This document shows positions 9,714-18,441 of a DNA stretch of 64,000 nt, in pieces. The first letter of the stretch is position 1. Every line of letters starts with the position of its first letter. Source of the stretch: Nocardioides sp. zg-1308 (GTDB lineage: Bacteria > Actinomycetota > Actinomycetes > Propionibacteriales > Nocardioidaceae); contig NZ_JABJQY010000002.1 of NCBI RefSeq assembly GCF_013155375.1, forward strand, positions 682,001 through 746,000, read 5' to 3'. Below the pieces are notes generated by a model. That model saw only the letters and a program-made list of their open reading frames with translations. It did not search any database and was not told the DNA's origin. The position numbers were made by a program, and so were the translations under genes.

Positions 9714-10529
9714 ATGACCTCCGACGTCCTCCTCGTCGGCGCCGGCGACCTCGGTGCCGCCGTGGGCCTCCGGCTCGCCGACCTCGGCCACGACGTGCTC
9801 GCACTGCGCCGCGACGCCGCCAAGGTGCCGGCGCCGCTCGTCGGCCGGTCGGTCGACCTGACAGCCGGTGCGCCGGACCTGACCGACGTACGCCCCCGCT
9901 TCGTGGTCGTGGCGCTGACCGCGCGGCCGCGCACCGAGGAGTCCTACCGCGCGACGTACGTCGACGGGATGGCGCGGGCGCTCGACGCGCTGCCGGTCGC
10001 CCCCGAGCGGGCGGTGCTGGTGTCCTCGACCGCCGTCCACGGCAGCCGTGACCAGCCGCCGCTGGAGGACGAGACGGCGCCGACCACGCCGGCGGACGGA
10101 CCCGGCCGGATGCTGGTGGCGGCCGAGGAGGCGTTCCACGAGCGGGTCCCGGGCGGGACGGTCCTGCGGCTCTCCGGCCTCTACGGCGGCAGCAGCACCC
10201 GGCTCGTCGACCGGGTGCGCGAGGGTCGCGTCGAGGACCCGCACCGCTGGACCAACCGCATCCACCGCGGCGACGCGGCGGCCGCGGTCGTCCACCTCCT
10301 GACGATGGTGGGGCAGCCGGACCGGCTCTACCTCGGCACCGACGACGAGCCGGCGCAGCTGGGCGACGTCGCGGCCTTCCTCGCACAGCGGCTCGGCGCG
10401 CCCACTCCCCCGCGCGCCGACCCGGCCCGCGGTCACGGCAAGCGGCTGTCCAACGCCCGGCTCCGGGCGACGGGCTGGGCGCCGGCACTGCCGACCTACC
10501 GCGAGGGGTACGCCGCGGTCGGGGACTAG
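9714..10529 (+). CDS. NAD-dependent epimerase/dehydratase-like (atypical SDR) protein
   Basis: 271 aa from ATG 9714. A Rossmann motif VGAGDLGAAVG lies at residues 8-18 and LVSSTAVHGSRDQPP resembles the atypical SDR active-site strand. It lacks a clear YxxxK, so activity is uncertain. YeeZ-like proteins (SDR subfamily a5) share this size and layout. It is divergent from the kdgD operon. It converges with the next gene, and the two stops share the palindrome CTAG at 10526-10529. Function unknown. Confidence 0.8.
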   Translation: MTSDVLLVGAGDLGAAVGLRLADLGHDVLALRRDAAKVPAPLVGRSVDLTAGAPDLTDVRPRFVVVALTARPRTEESYRATYVDGMARALDALPVAPERAVLVSSTAVHGSRDQPPLEDETAPTTPADGPGRMLVAAEEAFHERVPGGTVLRLSGLYGGSSTRLVDRVREGRVEDPHRWTNRIHRGDAAAAVVHLLTMVGQPDRLYLGTDDEPAQLGDVAAFLAQRLGAPTPPRADPARGHGKRLSNARLRATGWAPALPTYREGYAAVGD

Positions 10530-11953
10530 CCGGCGGGCGAGGACGGCCCAGCCAGCCCGGACAGGCCGGACAGCCCGGACAGGCCGGACAGCTCCGCGAG
10601 CCTCGCCAGGCCCGGCCCGGTGCTGGCCGCGATCCGCTCCCGGACGTGGTCGAGAGCGGCCGTCGCCGGGTGGTCCGGCGGGACCCGGGCCGGGTTGAGC
10701 GCGACCCGACTGGCCCACGCGGCGATGTCCGGCTCCGCGGAGAATGACGTCGAGGCGCGCGTGCCGAGGACGTTCATCGCCGCCCACTGGGCGAGCGTGT
10801 TGCCGTAGTGCGACGGCGGGCAGAGCCGGTTCTTCTCGTCGTCGTCGGTGCGCGTCGCCTCGACGTAGCCGGTCACGGCCGCGCCGAAGCACGGGAACCC
10901 CGCACGGACCGGCTGCAGCGTGATGTCCTCGGGTCGCCACACCGGCACCAGCGGCGGGTTCTTCAGCCCGTCCGCCGCGCAGTGCACGACGACCGCGTCG
11001 TCGGCGACCCGCACGGTCGAGCCGTCGGTGAAGGTGAGGCGACCGCGGTCCACCGCGCGCAGGTGCCCGCGTCGTACGACGTCCTCGATGCTGCGCAGCA
11101 GCTCGAGCTCCCACGTGCCCAGCGTCGGCGCCTTGGCCATGGTCGGCGTGGCCGAGCGGTCGATCCGCATCATCACGCCGGCCTCCTCGAGCCGGAGGAA
11201 CACCTCGTCCAGGCTCGACGAGGCCGCCGCCGCCTCGAGGATCGCCGCCGGCACGCCGAGGAAGATCTCCGGGTCGGGCTGGATGAGGGCCCGGTCGAGC
11301 ATCCACGGGTCGCGCGGTCGCACCCAGCAGATCGCGTCGGGGTCGACGCCGTGCTGCAGCAGCCAGACGCAGGTGTCGGTGGCAGTCTTGCCGGAGCCCA
11401 CGACGACGTACTGGCTCGGCGCGGCCTCGAGGCGTACGACGTCGTTGGCCGGCACCACGTGCGCGCCCGCGGACACGGCGAAGGGCGGCGGCACCTCGGC
11501 GGGGATGCCGGGCGCCAGGTGGTGGGCGTTGACGACGCGGCACCGCTCCGGCACCACGAACCGCTGCCCGGACACCCGCGAGACGACGGTCCGGTCACCG
11601 ACGTGGTCCGCGCCCGTGAGCAGCTCCACCCGTCCGGTCTGCCGCAGCCGCTCGACCACCCGGTCGTAGTAGGCCACGATCTCGGGCTGCGAGGCGCGCT
11701 CCTGCAGGCCCGCCTCGGGGCCCTGCTGCTGCAGCCGACCGCCGCCGAGGACCGTCGAGGCCACGCCGTAGAAGGCCGAGGCCTGGTGCAGCCGGACGAA
11801 GGGGTAGGCCTCGAGCCAGTGGCCGCCGGCACCGTGGCGCCGGTCGACGACCGCGACGCGGACGTCGGCGTGGTCGACCAGCGCGTCGGTGAAGGCCATG
11901 CCCATGGCACCGGCCCCCACGACGAGGTAGTCGACGTCGAGCAGGGTCTCCAT
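10526..11953 (-). CDS. FAD-dependent NAD(P)-binding oxidoreductase
   Basis: About 475 aa from ATG 11953. An FAD GxGxxG motif (VVGAGAMGMAF) lies near residue 10 with a glutamate-like strand end (VVDRRHGAGG). A second Rossmann motif, VVVGSGKTATD, lies mid-protein. The two-nucleotide-site layout resembles flavin monooxygenases, but the enzyme is unassigned and no monooxygenase fingerprint was confirmed. The C-terminus is a Leu-Ser-Gly repeat (LSGLSGLSGL) made by four 9-bp DNA repeats at 10557-10592, which looks like a recent repeat expansion. No operon partner: convergent with the SDR-like gene, and on the same strand as the upstream SDR gene. Confidence 0.8.
   Translation of the reverse strand: METLLDVDYLVVGAGAMGMAFTDALVDHADVRVAVVDRRHGAGGHWLEAYPFVRLHQASAFYGVASTVLGGGRLQQQGPEAGLQERASQPEIVAYYDRVVERLRQTGRVELLTGADHVGDRTVVSRVSGQRFVVPERCRVVNAHHLAPGIPAEVPPPFAVSAGAHVVPANDVVRLEAAPSQYVVVGSGKTATDTCVWLLQHGVDPDAICWVRPRDPWMLDRALIQPDPEIFLGVPAAILEAAAASSSLDEVFLRLEEAGVMMRIDRSATPTMAKAPTLGTWELELLRSIEDVVRRGHLRAVDRGRLTFTDGSTVRVADDAVVVHCAADGLKNPPLVPVWRPEDITLQPVRAGFPCFGAAVTGYVEATRTDDDEKNRLCPPSHYGNTLAQWAAMNVLGTRASTSFSAEPDIAAWASRVALNPARVPPDHPATAALDHVRERIAASTGPGLARLAELSGLSGLSGLSGLAGPSSPAG
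10557..10592. repeat. Four 9-bp tandem repeats in a coding region
   Basis: CCGGACAGG and CCGGACAGC alternate, giving four units. They encode the Leu-Ser-Gly run at the C-terminus of the FAD-dependent oxidoreductase. Units are multiples of three, so copy number can change without a frameshift. Confidence 0.9.
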
Positions 11954-12019
11954 GGGGTCACCGTCGCACCGGCGGGGCGCCGGGTCCAAGCCCGCCGCGC
12001 CCAGCCGGCGCACGACGCG

Positions 12020-12940
12020 TCACATGGTGACGGGCTGTCCCCCGGTCACCGCGATGACCTCGCCGGTGATGTAGCTGGACTCGGGCGAGGCGAGGTAGAC
12101 GAACGCCGTCGCCACCTCGGCGGGCTGCCCGGCCCGGCCCATCGGGGTCTGCTGGCCGAACGTCTCGACCTTCTCCGGCGGCATGGTCGCCGGGATGAGC
12201 GGCGTCCAGATCGGGCCCGGCGCCACCGCGTTGACGCGGATCCCCTGCTCGGCGACGAACTGCGCGAGCCCGCGGGTGAAGTTCACGATCCCGGCCTTCG
12301 TGGTGGCGTAGTCGAGCAGCTCCGGCGACGGCGAGCTCGACTGCACCGAGGAGGTGTTGATGATGCTGGCCCCGGCCTTCATGTGCGGCAGCGCCATCTT
12401 GCACAGCCAGAACATGGCGTAGATGTTGGTGCGCATCACCCGGTCGAGCTGCTCGGTCGTGATGTCGGCGATGCCGCCGGGCTGCGCCATCTGGTAGGCC
12501 GCGTTGTTGACTAGGACGTCGATGCGGCCGAACTCCTCGATCGCGCGGTCCACGAGCGCCCGGCAGGCCTCCTCCTCCACGAGGTCGGTCGGGACCAGCA
12601 CGACCCGACGCCCGGCGTCCTCGACGAGGCGCGCGGTCTCCTCGGCGTCCTCGTCCTCGCCGTCGAGGTAGGCGATGACCACGTCGGCGCCCTCGCGGGC
12701 GAAGGCCAGGGCGACGGCGCGGCCGATGCCGGAGTCCCCTCCGGTGATGACCGCGACCTGGTCGAGCAGGCGGTCGTGGCCGCGGTAGGTCTCCTCGCCG
12801 TGGTCGGGCTTCTCGTCCATCTCACTCGTGACCGAGGCCTCGTCACCCGGCTCCGGCAGCTGCTCGCCCTCGGTGTCCGGCTGCTCGTGCACCTGGGTCG
12901 GGTCCTGTCGGGTCTGCTCGGACTGTCCCTCGTCGCTCAT
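12020..12940 (-). CDS. SDR-family oxidoreductase with acidic N-terminal extension
   Basis: 306 aa from ATG 12940, which is preceded by GGAAGGACC. The first 50 residues are Asp/Glu/Gln-rich and disordered. The classical SDR follows: ITGGDSGIGRAVA (cofactor), NNAAYQ, the catalytic Ser in NTSSVQS, and Tyr/Lys in YATTK. The C-terminal SSYITGEVIAVTGGQ is the family ending. Proteins with this extended N-terminus resemble the YhdG/YghA general-stress group of glucose-dehydrogenase-like SDRs. The substrate is unknown. The longer in-frame upstream ORF runs antisense through the next two genes and is not real. Confidence 0.88.
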   Translation of the reverse strand: MSDEGQSEQTRQDPTQVHEQPDTEGEQLPEPGDEASVTSEMDEKPDHGEETYRGHDRLLDQVAVITGGDSGIGRAVALAFAREGADVVIAYLDGEDEDAEETARLVEDAGRRVVLVPTDLVEEEACRALVDRAIEEFGRIDVLVNNAAYQMAQPGGIADITTEQLDRVMRTNIYAMFWLCKMALPHMKAGASIINTSSVQSSSPSPELLDYATTKAGIVNFTRGLAQFVAEQGIRVNAVAPGPIWTPLIPATMPPEKVETFGQQTPMGRAGQPAEVATAFVYLASPESSYITGEVIAVTGGQPVTM

Positions 12941-13036
12941 GGCAGGTCCTTCCTCGTGGTTCGTCGCATCGTCGGGCCGGTCTGGAGACGCCTCCGTACC
13001 CGGCATACGACGGTCGATGCGAGGGCACCGGAGGGC

Positions 13037-13330
13037 ATGGCACCGAAGGACGCAGCCGTGGCCGCGACCGACCGCTGGACCGACCCCGACGGCTTCCGCG
13101 CGCCCGCCGGCCTGGTCCACGCCTGGCTGCGCGGCACCAACCAGACGCTCTGCGGGGTGCCGCTCAGCAAGGCCCGGCTGCACCGGTTCCCGCACGTGCA
13201 GTGGGTGGACGCCCAGCCCGCCACCGGCCGCGACGCCGACGAGGTGCGCGAGGCGTGCCGCCGCTGCGCGGCCGGGATGGGCGAGAAGCGCGACAGCAGG
13301 CCGTGGACCCGGACCAACCCGCGCCCCTGA
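13037..13330 (+). CDS. Small conserved-looking hypothetical protein with Cys pair
   Basis: 97 aa from ATG 13037, preceded by GGAGGGC. It contains LCGVPLSKARLHRFPHVQW and a later CRRCAAG, so three cysteines and several histidines could bind zinc. Codon use follows the actinobacterial pattern, with G/C at third positions. The next gene starts 50 bp downstream. Function unknown. Confidence 0.6.
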   Translation: MAPKDAAVAATDRWTDPDGFRAPAGLVHAWLRGTNQTLCGVPLSKARLHRFPHVQWVDAQPATGRDADEVREACRRCAAGMGEKRDSRPWTRTNPRP

Positions 13331-13379
13331 GGCACGACCCACGACGCGTCCCGCACCACCGACCGGCCACACTTCCCCC

Positions 13380-13856
13380 GTGGACGTGACCATCACCCGC
13401 GCCGACTTCGCCGACCCCCGGCTCGCCGCCTTCCTCCAGGCCCACCTCGACGACATGGAGCCCACGGCACCGCCGGAGAGCCGGCACGCGCTCGACCTGC
13501 ACGCGCTGCAGGCGGAGCACGTACGCCTCTGGGTGGCCGCCGTCCCCGACGTCGAGGGCGTCGCCGGCACGGCGGCACTGGCGGGGCTCGACGAGCGGCA
13601 CGAGGAGCTCAAGAGCATGCGTACGGACCCCCGCCTCCGCGGCCGCGGGATCGCCTCGGCGCTGCTCGCCCACGTCCTGGACGACGCTCGGTCGCGCGGG
13701 GTCGAGCGGGTCTCGCTCGAGACGGGCAGCATGGCGTTCTTCGAGGCGGCGCGGACCTTCTACGCGCGGGCGGGCTTCGAGCCCTGCCCGCCGTTCGGGC
13801 CCTACGTCGAGGACCCGATGAGCACCTTCATGACGCTCGCGCTCACTGCGCGCTGA
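13380..13856 (+). CDS. GNAT-family N-acetyltransferase
   Basis: 158 aa from GTG 13380. The acetyl-CoA binding motif A is clear: LKSMRTDPRLRGRGIASALLAHVLDDARSRG, with the R/Q-x-x-G-x-G/A loop as RGRGIA. The C-terminal ARTFYARAGFEPCPPFGPY is the usual motif B. It transfers acetyl from acetyl-CoA to an amine; PanZ/RimI-like small GNATs of this type have varied substrates. It converges with the histidine kinase gene 9 bp away. Confidence 0.88.
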   Translation: MDVTITRADFADPRLAAFLQAHLDDMEPTAPPESRHALDLHALQAEHVRLWVAAVPDVEGVAGTAALAGLDERHEELKSMRTDPRLRGRGIASALLAHVLDDARSRGVERVSLETGSMAFFEAARTFYARAGFEPCPPFGPYVEDPMSTFMTLALTAR

Positions 13857-13865
13857 CGCTCGCGC

Positions 13866-15692
13866 TCAGTCCGCGCTGACGACGTCCTCGACGAGGACGC
13901 CGGTGTACGCCGGCAGCGTGACCGTGGCCGTCGTCCCGCGGCCTCGCTCGGAGTCGAGCCCGACGGTGCCGCCGTGCCGGTTGACGATCCGGGCCACGAT
14001 CGCCAGGCCGAGCCCGGTGCCGGGCCGGGTCAGGGCGGCCGGGTTGGTGGAGCGGAAGAACTCGCGGAAGAGCTGCTCCTGGTCGGAGGCGGAGATCCCG
14101 ATGCCGGTGTCGGTGACGGTGGTGACGACGTCCGCGCCGTCGCTCGCGATGCGGACGACGACCCGGCCGCCGGGGTCGGTGTACTTGATGGCGTTGCTCA
14201 TCAGGTTGGTCAGCAGCCGGTGCAGCTCGTCGGGCTGGCCGGCCACCATGGCCGGCGCCTCGGGCAGGTCGGCCTCGACCGTGACCGACCCCGCGTCGGC
14301 GCCGGCGCGGCACTCGTCGATCACGTCGTGCACCACCCGGCGCAGGTCGACCGCCACCGGGTCGAACTCGCGCCGCGGGTCGGAGACCTGGGCCATGGTG
14401 AGCATGTCCTCGATGACGGCGCGCATCCGCACCGCACCGCGGGTGGCGGCCTCCACCGACCGCCGGGCGTCGGGGTCCAGGCTCGCCATGTCGAGCAGCT
14501 CGAGGTTGGCGCTCATCGAGAAGAGGGGGTTGCGCAGCTCGTGGCCGAGGGTGTTGACCACCTCGACGCGATAGCTGTCGAGGCGGCGCAGCCGGTCGAT
14601 GACCGCGCGCTCGAGCTCCAGCTGCCGGGCGTTGGCGACGGCGAGCCCGAGGTCGCGGCCGATGTCGAGCGCGGCGTCGCGCTCGAGGTCCGTCCACGGC
14701 CGGGCGTCCGGGGCCCGGGTGAGCACGAGGAAGCCGAGGCACGCGGGACCGACGCCGAGGGGGACGAAGAGGACCGAGCCGAGGCCGATCCGGTCGAGGA
14801 ACTGCACGAGCCGCTCGGCGTCCTCGGGCGGCAGTCCCGGCTGGTCGCGGTTGGCGGACGAGAACGGCGCGACGTACTGGTCGGCCCAGTAGCGGTGCGC
14901 CAGCCCCACCACGACGTCGTCGATCTCGGAGAAGGGCGGCGCGATGTCGCTGTCGCGGGAGTAGAACGTCGTCGAGGTGCCGCTGCCGTGCTCGTCGAAG
15001 GCGGTCAGCCACATGCCGATGGCGTCGAAGCACGACACCAGCGTCGCGCGGCAGGCCTCGAGGACGAGGTCGAGCGTCGGCTCGGTCAGCGCCTGCCGGA
15101 CGATCGCGCGGGCCTCTGTGGCCATGCGCACCCGCTCGTGCAGGTCCTCGCGCTCGAGGGCGAGCAGGATCAGGGTGCGGGCGACGCCGGCGTAGCGGGT
15201 GAGGACCTCGAGCTTCTCCGGCCCCGGCAGGCGGCCGTCGCCCGGGCTGTCCACGCCCAGCACGCCGCGCAGCTCGCCCTGGTCGTCGTGGAGGGGGGCG
15301 AAGAGCCAGTCCAGCGGGTGCCACGCGTCCTCACCCTCGAGCGGTGTGATGTCGGGGATGTGGCTGTAGTCGAGCACCTCGTCGCCGACGCGGTCGTGCG
15401 GCACGAAGCGCCAGGCGCCCCAGTCGTCGGAGCGGGCGAGCTCGCGCTCGATGGCCCAGGTCGGCGTCGTGGAGCCGATGAAGCCGTCGGCGACGCTGGC
15501 CGCGGCGACCACCTGGAAGACCCCGTCGCGGCGCAGCAGGACCGCCGACTGCTCGAAGCCGGCCAGCGTCGCCACGCCCTCGACGAGCACCTGCAGGTGC
15601 TGCCGGGTCTGGTCGTCGGCCCACGGGGCGAGCGCCGCGGGACCGTCCGCGCTGGGCTCGCCGGTGCGGCCGGCGTCTGGTTCGTCGTGCAT
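13866..15692 (-). CDS. GAF-domain sensor histidine kinase (soluble)
   Basis: 608 aa from ATG 15692, chosen over an upstream in-frame start because GGAGAGGGG precedes it. There are two GAF-like domains (about 30-175 and 195-360) and no membrane segment. The HisKA box has phospho-acceptor His384 (LGHELRNPL). The HATPase has the N box (LMSNAIKYT), G1 (DTGIGIS) and G2 (GTGLGLAIV). It senses an intracellular ligand or redox signal through GAF. No response regulator is next to it, so it is an orphan kinase. Confidence 0.9.
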   Translation of the reverse strand: MHDEPDAGRTGEPSADGPAALAPWADDQTRQHLQVLVEGVATLAGFEQSAVLLRRDGVFQVVAAASVADGFIGSTTPTWAIERELARSDDWGAWRFVPHDRVGDEVLDYSHIPDITPLEGEDAWHPLDWLFAPLHDDQGELRGVLGVDSPGDGRLPGPEKLEVLTRYAGVARTLILLALEREDLHERVRMATEARAIVRQALTEPTLDLVLEACRATLVSCFDAIGMWLTAFDEHGSGTSTTFYSRDSDIAPPFSEIDDVVVGLAHRYWADQYVAPFSSANRDQPGLPPEDAERLVQFLDRIGLGSVLFVPLGVGPACLGFLVLTRAPDARPWTDLERDAALDIGRDLGLAVANARQLELERAVIDRLRRLDSYRVEVVNTLGHELRNPLFSMSANLELLDMASLDPDARRSVEAATRGAVRMRAVIEDMLTMAQVSDPRREFDPVAVDLRRVVHDVIDECRAGADAGSVTVEADLPEAPAMVAGQPDELHRLLTNLMSNAIKYTDPGGRVVVRIASDGADVVTTVTDTGIGISASDQEQLFREFFRSTNPAALTRPGTGLGLAIVARIVNRHGGTVGLDSERGRGTTATVTLPAYTGVLVEDVVSAD

Positions 15693-15792
15693 CGCACCCC
15701 TCTCCGGGGTCGATTCCACCACGTCGGCGGTCACCGCAGGGGCGGTTCGGCGCAGGACGCGCAAGGAAGCCTTGACACCGCGCCGCGCGCGC

Positions 15793-16707
15793 CTACGGTT
15801 CGACGCGCGCCGTCACGACGTCCAGCACCCGTCGTACGACGGGGGTGATCGCCTCCCGCGACCAGATCGCGTGCAGCTCGACCGGCCGGTCGGGGTCGGC
15901 GTCCACGCGGGTGTCGCCGCCGTGGTGGGCCAGCTCCTTGAAGACCACCCCGTCGACGTGCAGCGACGCCGCCGAGGCGGGGGCCAGGGTCACCCCCCGC
16001 TCCGCGGAGACGAGGAGCATCGCGGTCAGCACCTGGTGCACCCGCTGGTCGACGCGGGGGTGGGCATTGGCGAAGAACCGCACCGACAGCTCGTGGAAGT
16101 AGCGCGACTGGTCGGGGTTGTAGCCGATCACCGCCTCGCCGTCGAAGTCGCCGGCGGCCAGCGGCCGCGCGACCGAGGCGAGCGGGTGCGAGGCCGGCAC
16201 GACCGCCATCAACGGCTCGCGCAGCACCACCCGCGAGCGCAGCAGCGAGGTGTCGAAGGGCGGCCGGGCCAGCCCGACGTCGAGCTCGCCGCGACGGATG
16301 CCGTCGACCTGGGCGTTGGTCACGCGCTCCGACAGCACCACCTCGACGTCCGGCAGCTCGGCGGTGAGGCGGCGCAGCAGCGGCCCGAGGATCGAGATCG
16401 CGGAGACGGCGGTGAAGCCGAGGCGTACGACGCCCGCGGCCCCGGCGTCGACGCGCCGGGCCAGGTCGCCGGCGCCCTCGACGAGGTTGAGCAGCCGGTA
16501 GGCCTCGTCGAGGAAGGCGACGCCCGCGCCCGTCAGCTCGACGCGACGGTTGTCGCGCTCGAGCAACCGCGCACCCACCGACTTCTCGAGCTTCTGGATC
16601 TGGCGCGACAGCGGCGGCTGCGTCATCCGGAGGCGCTCGGCGGCCCGCCCGAAGTGCAGCTCCTCGGCCACCGCGACGAAGGAGCGGACCTGGTCGAGGG
16701 TGATCAC
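15793..16707 (-). CDS. LysR-type regulator of the aldarate uptake/catabolism genes (inferred)
   Basis: 304 aa, GTG start. The winged HTH is at residues 1-60 (FVAVAEELHFGRAAERLRMTQPPLSRQIQKLE) and the LysR co-inducer domain follows. It belongs to the BenM/CatR-like group by the HFGRAAERL pattern. It is divergent from tctCBA, with 112 bp between the starts. That gap holds an inverted repeat ATGCCG-N14-CGGCAT (16743-16768), whose near copy precedes kdgD. So it probably senses an aldarate or its breakdown product and controls both operons. Confidence 0.9.
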   Translation of the reverse strand: MITLDQVRSFVAVAEELHFGRAAERLRMTQPPLSRQIQKLEKSVGARLLERDNRRVELTGAGVAFLDEAYRLLNLVEGAGDLARRVDAGAAGVVRLGFTAVSAISILGPLLRRLTAELPDVEVVLSERVTNAQVDGIRRGELDVGLARPPFDTSLLRSRVVLREPLMAVVPASHPLASVARPLAAGDFDGEAVIGYNPDQSRYFHELSVRFFANAHPRVDQRVHQVLTAMLLVSAERGVTLAPASAASLHVDGVVFKELAHHGGDTRVDADPDRPVELHAIWSREAITPVVRRVLDVVTARVEP

Positions 16708-16742
16708 GAGCCGAGGCTACGATGCACGAGTTGGATCAGTCC

Positions 16743-16787
16743 ATGCCGAATCGGGCTTGGACCGGCATCGTCGTGCAAACCTAGTGT
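16743..16787 (+). promoter_or_regulatory. tctC promoter with LysR-type operator shared with kdgD
   Basis: TTGGAC (16757-16762) and TAGTGT (16782-16787) are 19 bp apart. The box ATGCCG-N14-CGGCAT (16743-16768) is an inverted repeat overlapping the -35 and lies between lysR and tctC. The central CGGGCTTGGAC and the following GGCATCGTCG recur before kdgD with the same 19-bp promoter spacing. Confidence 0.72.
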
Positions 16788-16819
16788 CGGTGGTCACACC
16801 CCTGACAAGGAGCACCACC

Positions 16820-17818
16820 ATGCGCAAGCAGACCCTCAGCCTGGCGGCCGTCGCCACCGGCACGGCCCTCGCCCTCTCGGCCTGCGGCGGCGTCTCCACC
16901 ACCACCGGTGGCGACGACGGCGGCGAGTACCCCTCGGGCTCCGTCGAGATGTACGTCGGCGCCGACCCGGGCGGCTCATCCGACCTGATCTCGCGCCAGA
17001 TCGCCACCGGGCTCTCCGACGAGCTCGGCGAGACGTTCTCGGTGCTCAACCGCTCCGGCTCCAACGGCGCGCTCGCCGCTGCCGAGGTGCAGCAGGCCGA
17101 GCCCGACGGCAACATCATCTCCGTGCAGAACGCCTCGCTCTTCGCCATCACGCCCCTCGCGGTGGCCGAGGACGAGGTCACCAGCATCGACGACTTCGAC
17201 GTCGTCGGGGGCGTCTCGCGCGACGACTACGTGCTCGTCACCAACTCTGAGAACCCCTGGAAGACGATCGACGATCTCAAGGGCGCCGGCAAGAAGGTCA
17301 CCTACGGCACCACCGGCGTCGGCACGGGGGCCCAGCTCGCCTGCGCGCTGACCTACGAGAGCGGCGACATCGACTCCGAGGCCGTGCCGTTCGACGGCGG
17401 CGCCCCCGCCCTCACCGCACTGCTCGGCAACCAGGTCGACACCGCCTGCCTGCAGACCGGCGAGGCGATCGAGAACATCGAGAACGGCAAGCTCACCGCC
17501 CTGTCGGTCTTCGCCCCCGAGCGCATCGAGTTCCTCCCCGACGTGCCCACCGCCACCGAGCAGGGCCTCGACGTCGAGGTCTACCAGTACCGCTTCATGA
17601 CGACCCCGAAGGGCACGCCCCAGGACGTCAAGGACACCATCTGGGAGGCGATGCAGACGACGTTCGAGTCCGAGGACTACCAGGCCTTCAACGAGCAGAA
17701 CAGCCTCACGCCGATGGAGGTCCCCGGCGACGAGGTGGCCGAGGCCCTCGAGACCGACAAGCAGCGCTACGCCGACCTGGTCGAGGAGTACGACATCGAC
17801 CTGGGCGACGCCAGCTGA
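16820..17818 (+). CDS. tctC: Tripartite tricarboxylate transporter substrate-binding lipoprotein TctC
   Basis: 332 aa from ATG 16820, with AAGGAG just upstream. The signal peptide ends in a lipobox (LALSACGG), so it is a lipoprotein anchored outside the membrane. The rest is a TctC/Bug-type binding protein (VEMYVGADPGGSSDLISRQIA near the start, PDVPTATEQGLDVEVYQYRFMTTPKGTP near the end). It captures a carboxylated solute and hands it to TctBA. The neighbouring dehydratases suggest glucarate, galactarate or talarate. Confidence 0.93.
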   Translation: MRKQTLSLAAVATGTALALSACGGVSTTTGGDDGGEYPSGSVEMYVGADPGGSSDLISRQIATGLSDELGETFSVLNRSGSNGALAAAEVQQAEPDGNIISVQNASLFAITPLAVAEDEVTSIDDFDVVGGVSRDDYVLVTNSENPWKTIDDLKGAGKKVTYGTTGVGTGAQLACALTYESGDIDSEAVPFDGGAPALTALLGNQVDTACLQTGEAIENIENGKLTALSVFAPERIEFLPDVPTATEQGLDVEVYQYRFMTTPKGTPQDVKDTIWEAMQTTFESEDYQAFNEQNSLTPMEVPGDEVAEALETDKQRYADLVEEYDIDLGDAS

Positions 17819-17891
17819 CCACGCCCCCGGGCGGCCACGGCCGCCCGGCTCGCACCCGCACCACCACGACACCAGCGCAGAAGGACCGACG

Positions 17892-18428
17892 ATGAGCGAC
17901 GAGCGCACGACACCCCGGGCCGGCGAGGGCGACATCCTCGCCGAGCTCGAGGCCGAGGTCGCCCACGAGCTCGAGGAGCACCGACCACCCGCGGGAGGAC
18001 CGGCCTACCAGGTCGTCGCCGCGCTGGTCACCCTCGCCATCGGCCTCGTCGGCGCGGTGCTCGCCCAGGGCTACGGGCTCGGGTCGCTGGAACGACCCGG
18101 CCCGGGCCTGTGGCCGATGGTGGTGTCGGTGGTCATCGTCGTGCTGTCGCTCACGCTGCTGCTCGTCGGCCGCGGGCTGAGGGACAGCGAGCGGTTCAGC
18201 CGCGCGAGCGTGCTGCCGCTGGTGGGGGTCGCGACGTTCATCGCGCTCGCCTTCCTCATCCCCACCCTCGGCTTCGAGATCCCGGCCTTCCTGCTGTGCG
18301 TGGTGTGGCTGCGGTTCCTGGGCGGGGAGTCGTGGCGCTCCACGCTCGCCGTCTCCCTCGGCACCGTCGCCGCCTTCTACGCCCTGTTCCTCTACGGCCT
18401 GCGGATCCCGCTGCCGCACCTGTTCTGA
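17892..18428 (+). CDS. tctB: TctB small membrane subunit
   Basis: 178 aa with a 38-residue acidic cytoplasmic N-terminus and four membrane helices, the usual TctB architecture. The GLGSLERPGPGLWPMVVSVVIV stretch is the conserved region between helices 1 and 2. It forms the transporter with TctA, encoded 13 bp downstream. It is preceded by an AGAAGGACC-type ribosome site. Confidence 0.9.
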   Translation: MSDERTTPRAGEGDILAELEAEVAHELEEHRPPAGGPAYQVVAALVTLAIGLVGAVLAQGYGLGSLERPGPGLWPMVVSVVIVVLSLTLLLVGRGLRDSERFSRASVLPLVGVATFIALAFLIPTLGFEIPAFLLCVVWLRFLGGESWRSTLAVSLGTVAAFYALFLYGLRIPLPHLF

Positions 18429-18441
18429 GAGGCGGACCGAC

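Noticed and set aside
12941..13732. Long N-terminal extension of the SDR gene
   Set aside because: It is antisense to the small hypothetical and GNAT genes. The ATG at 12940 has a clear ribosome site and gives the expected protein start.
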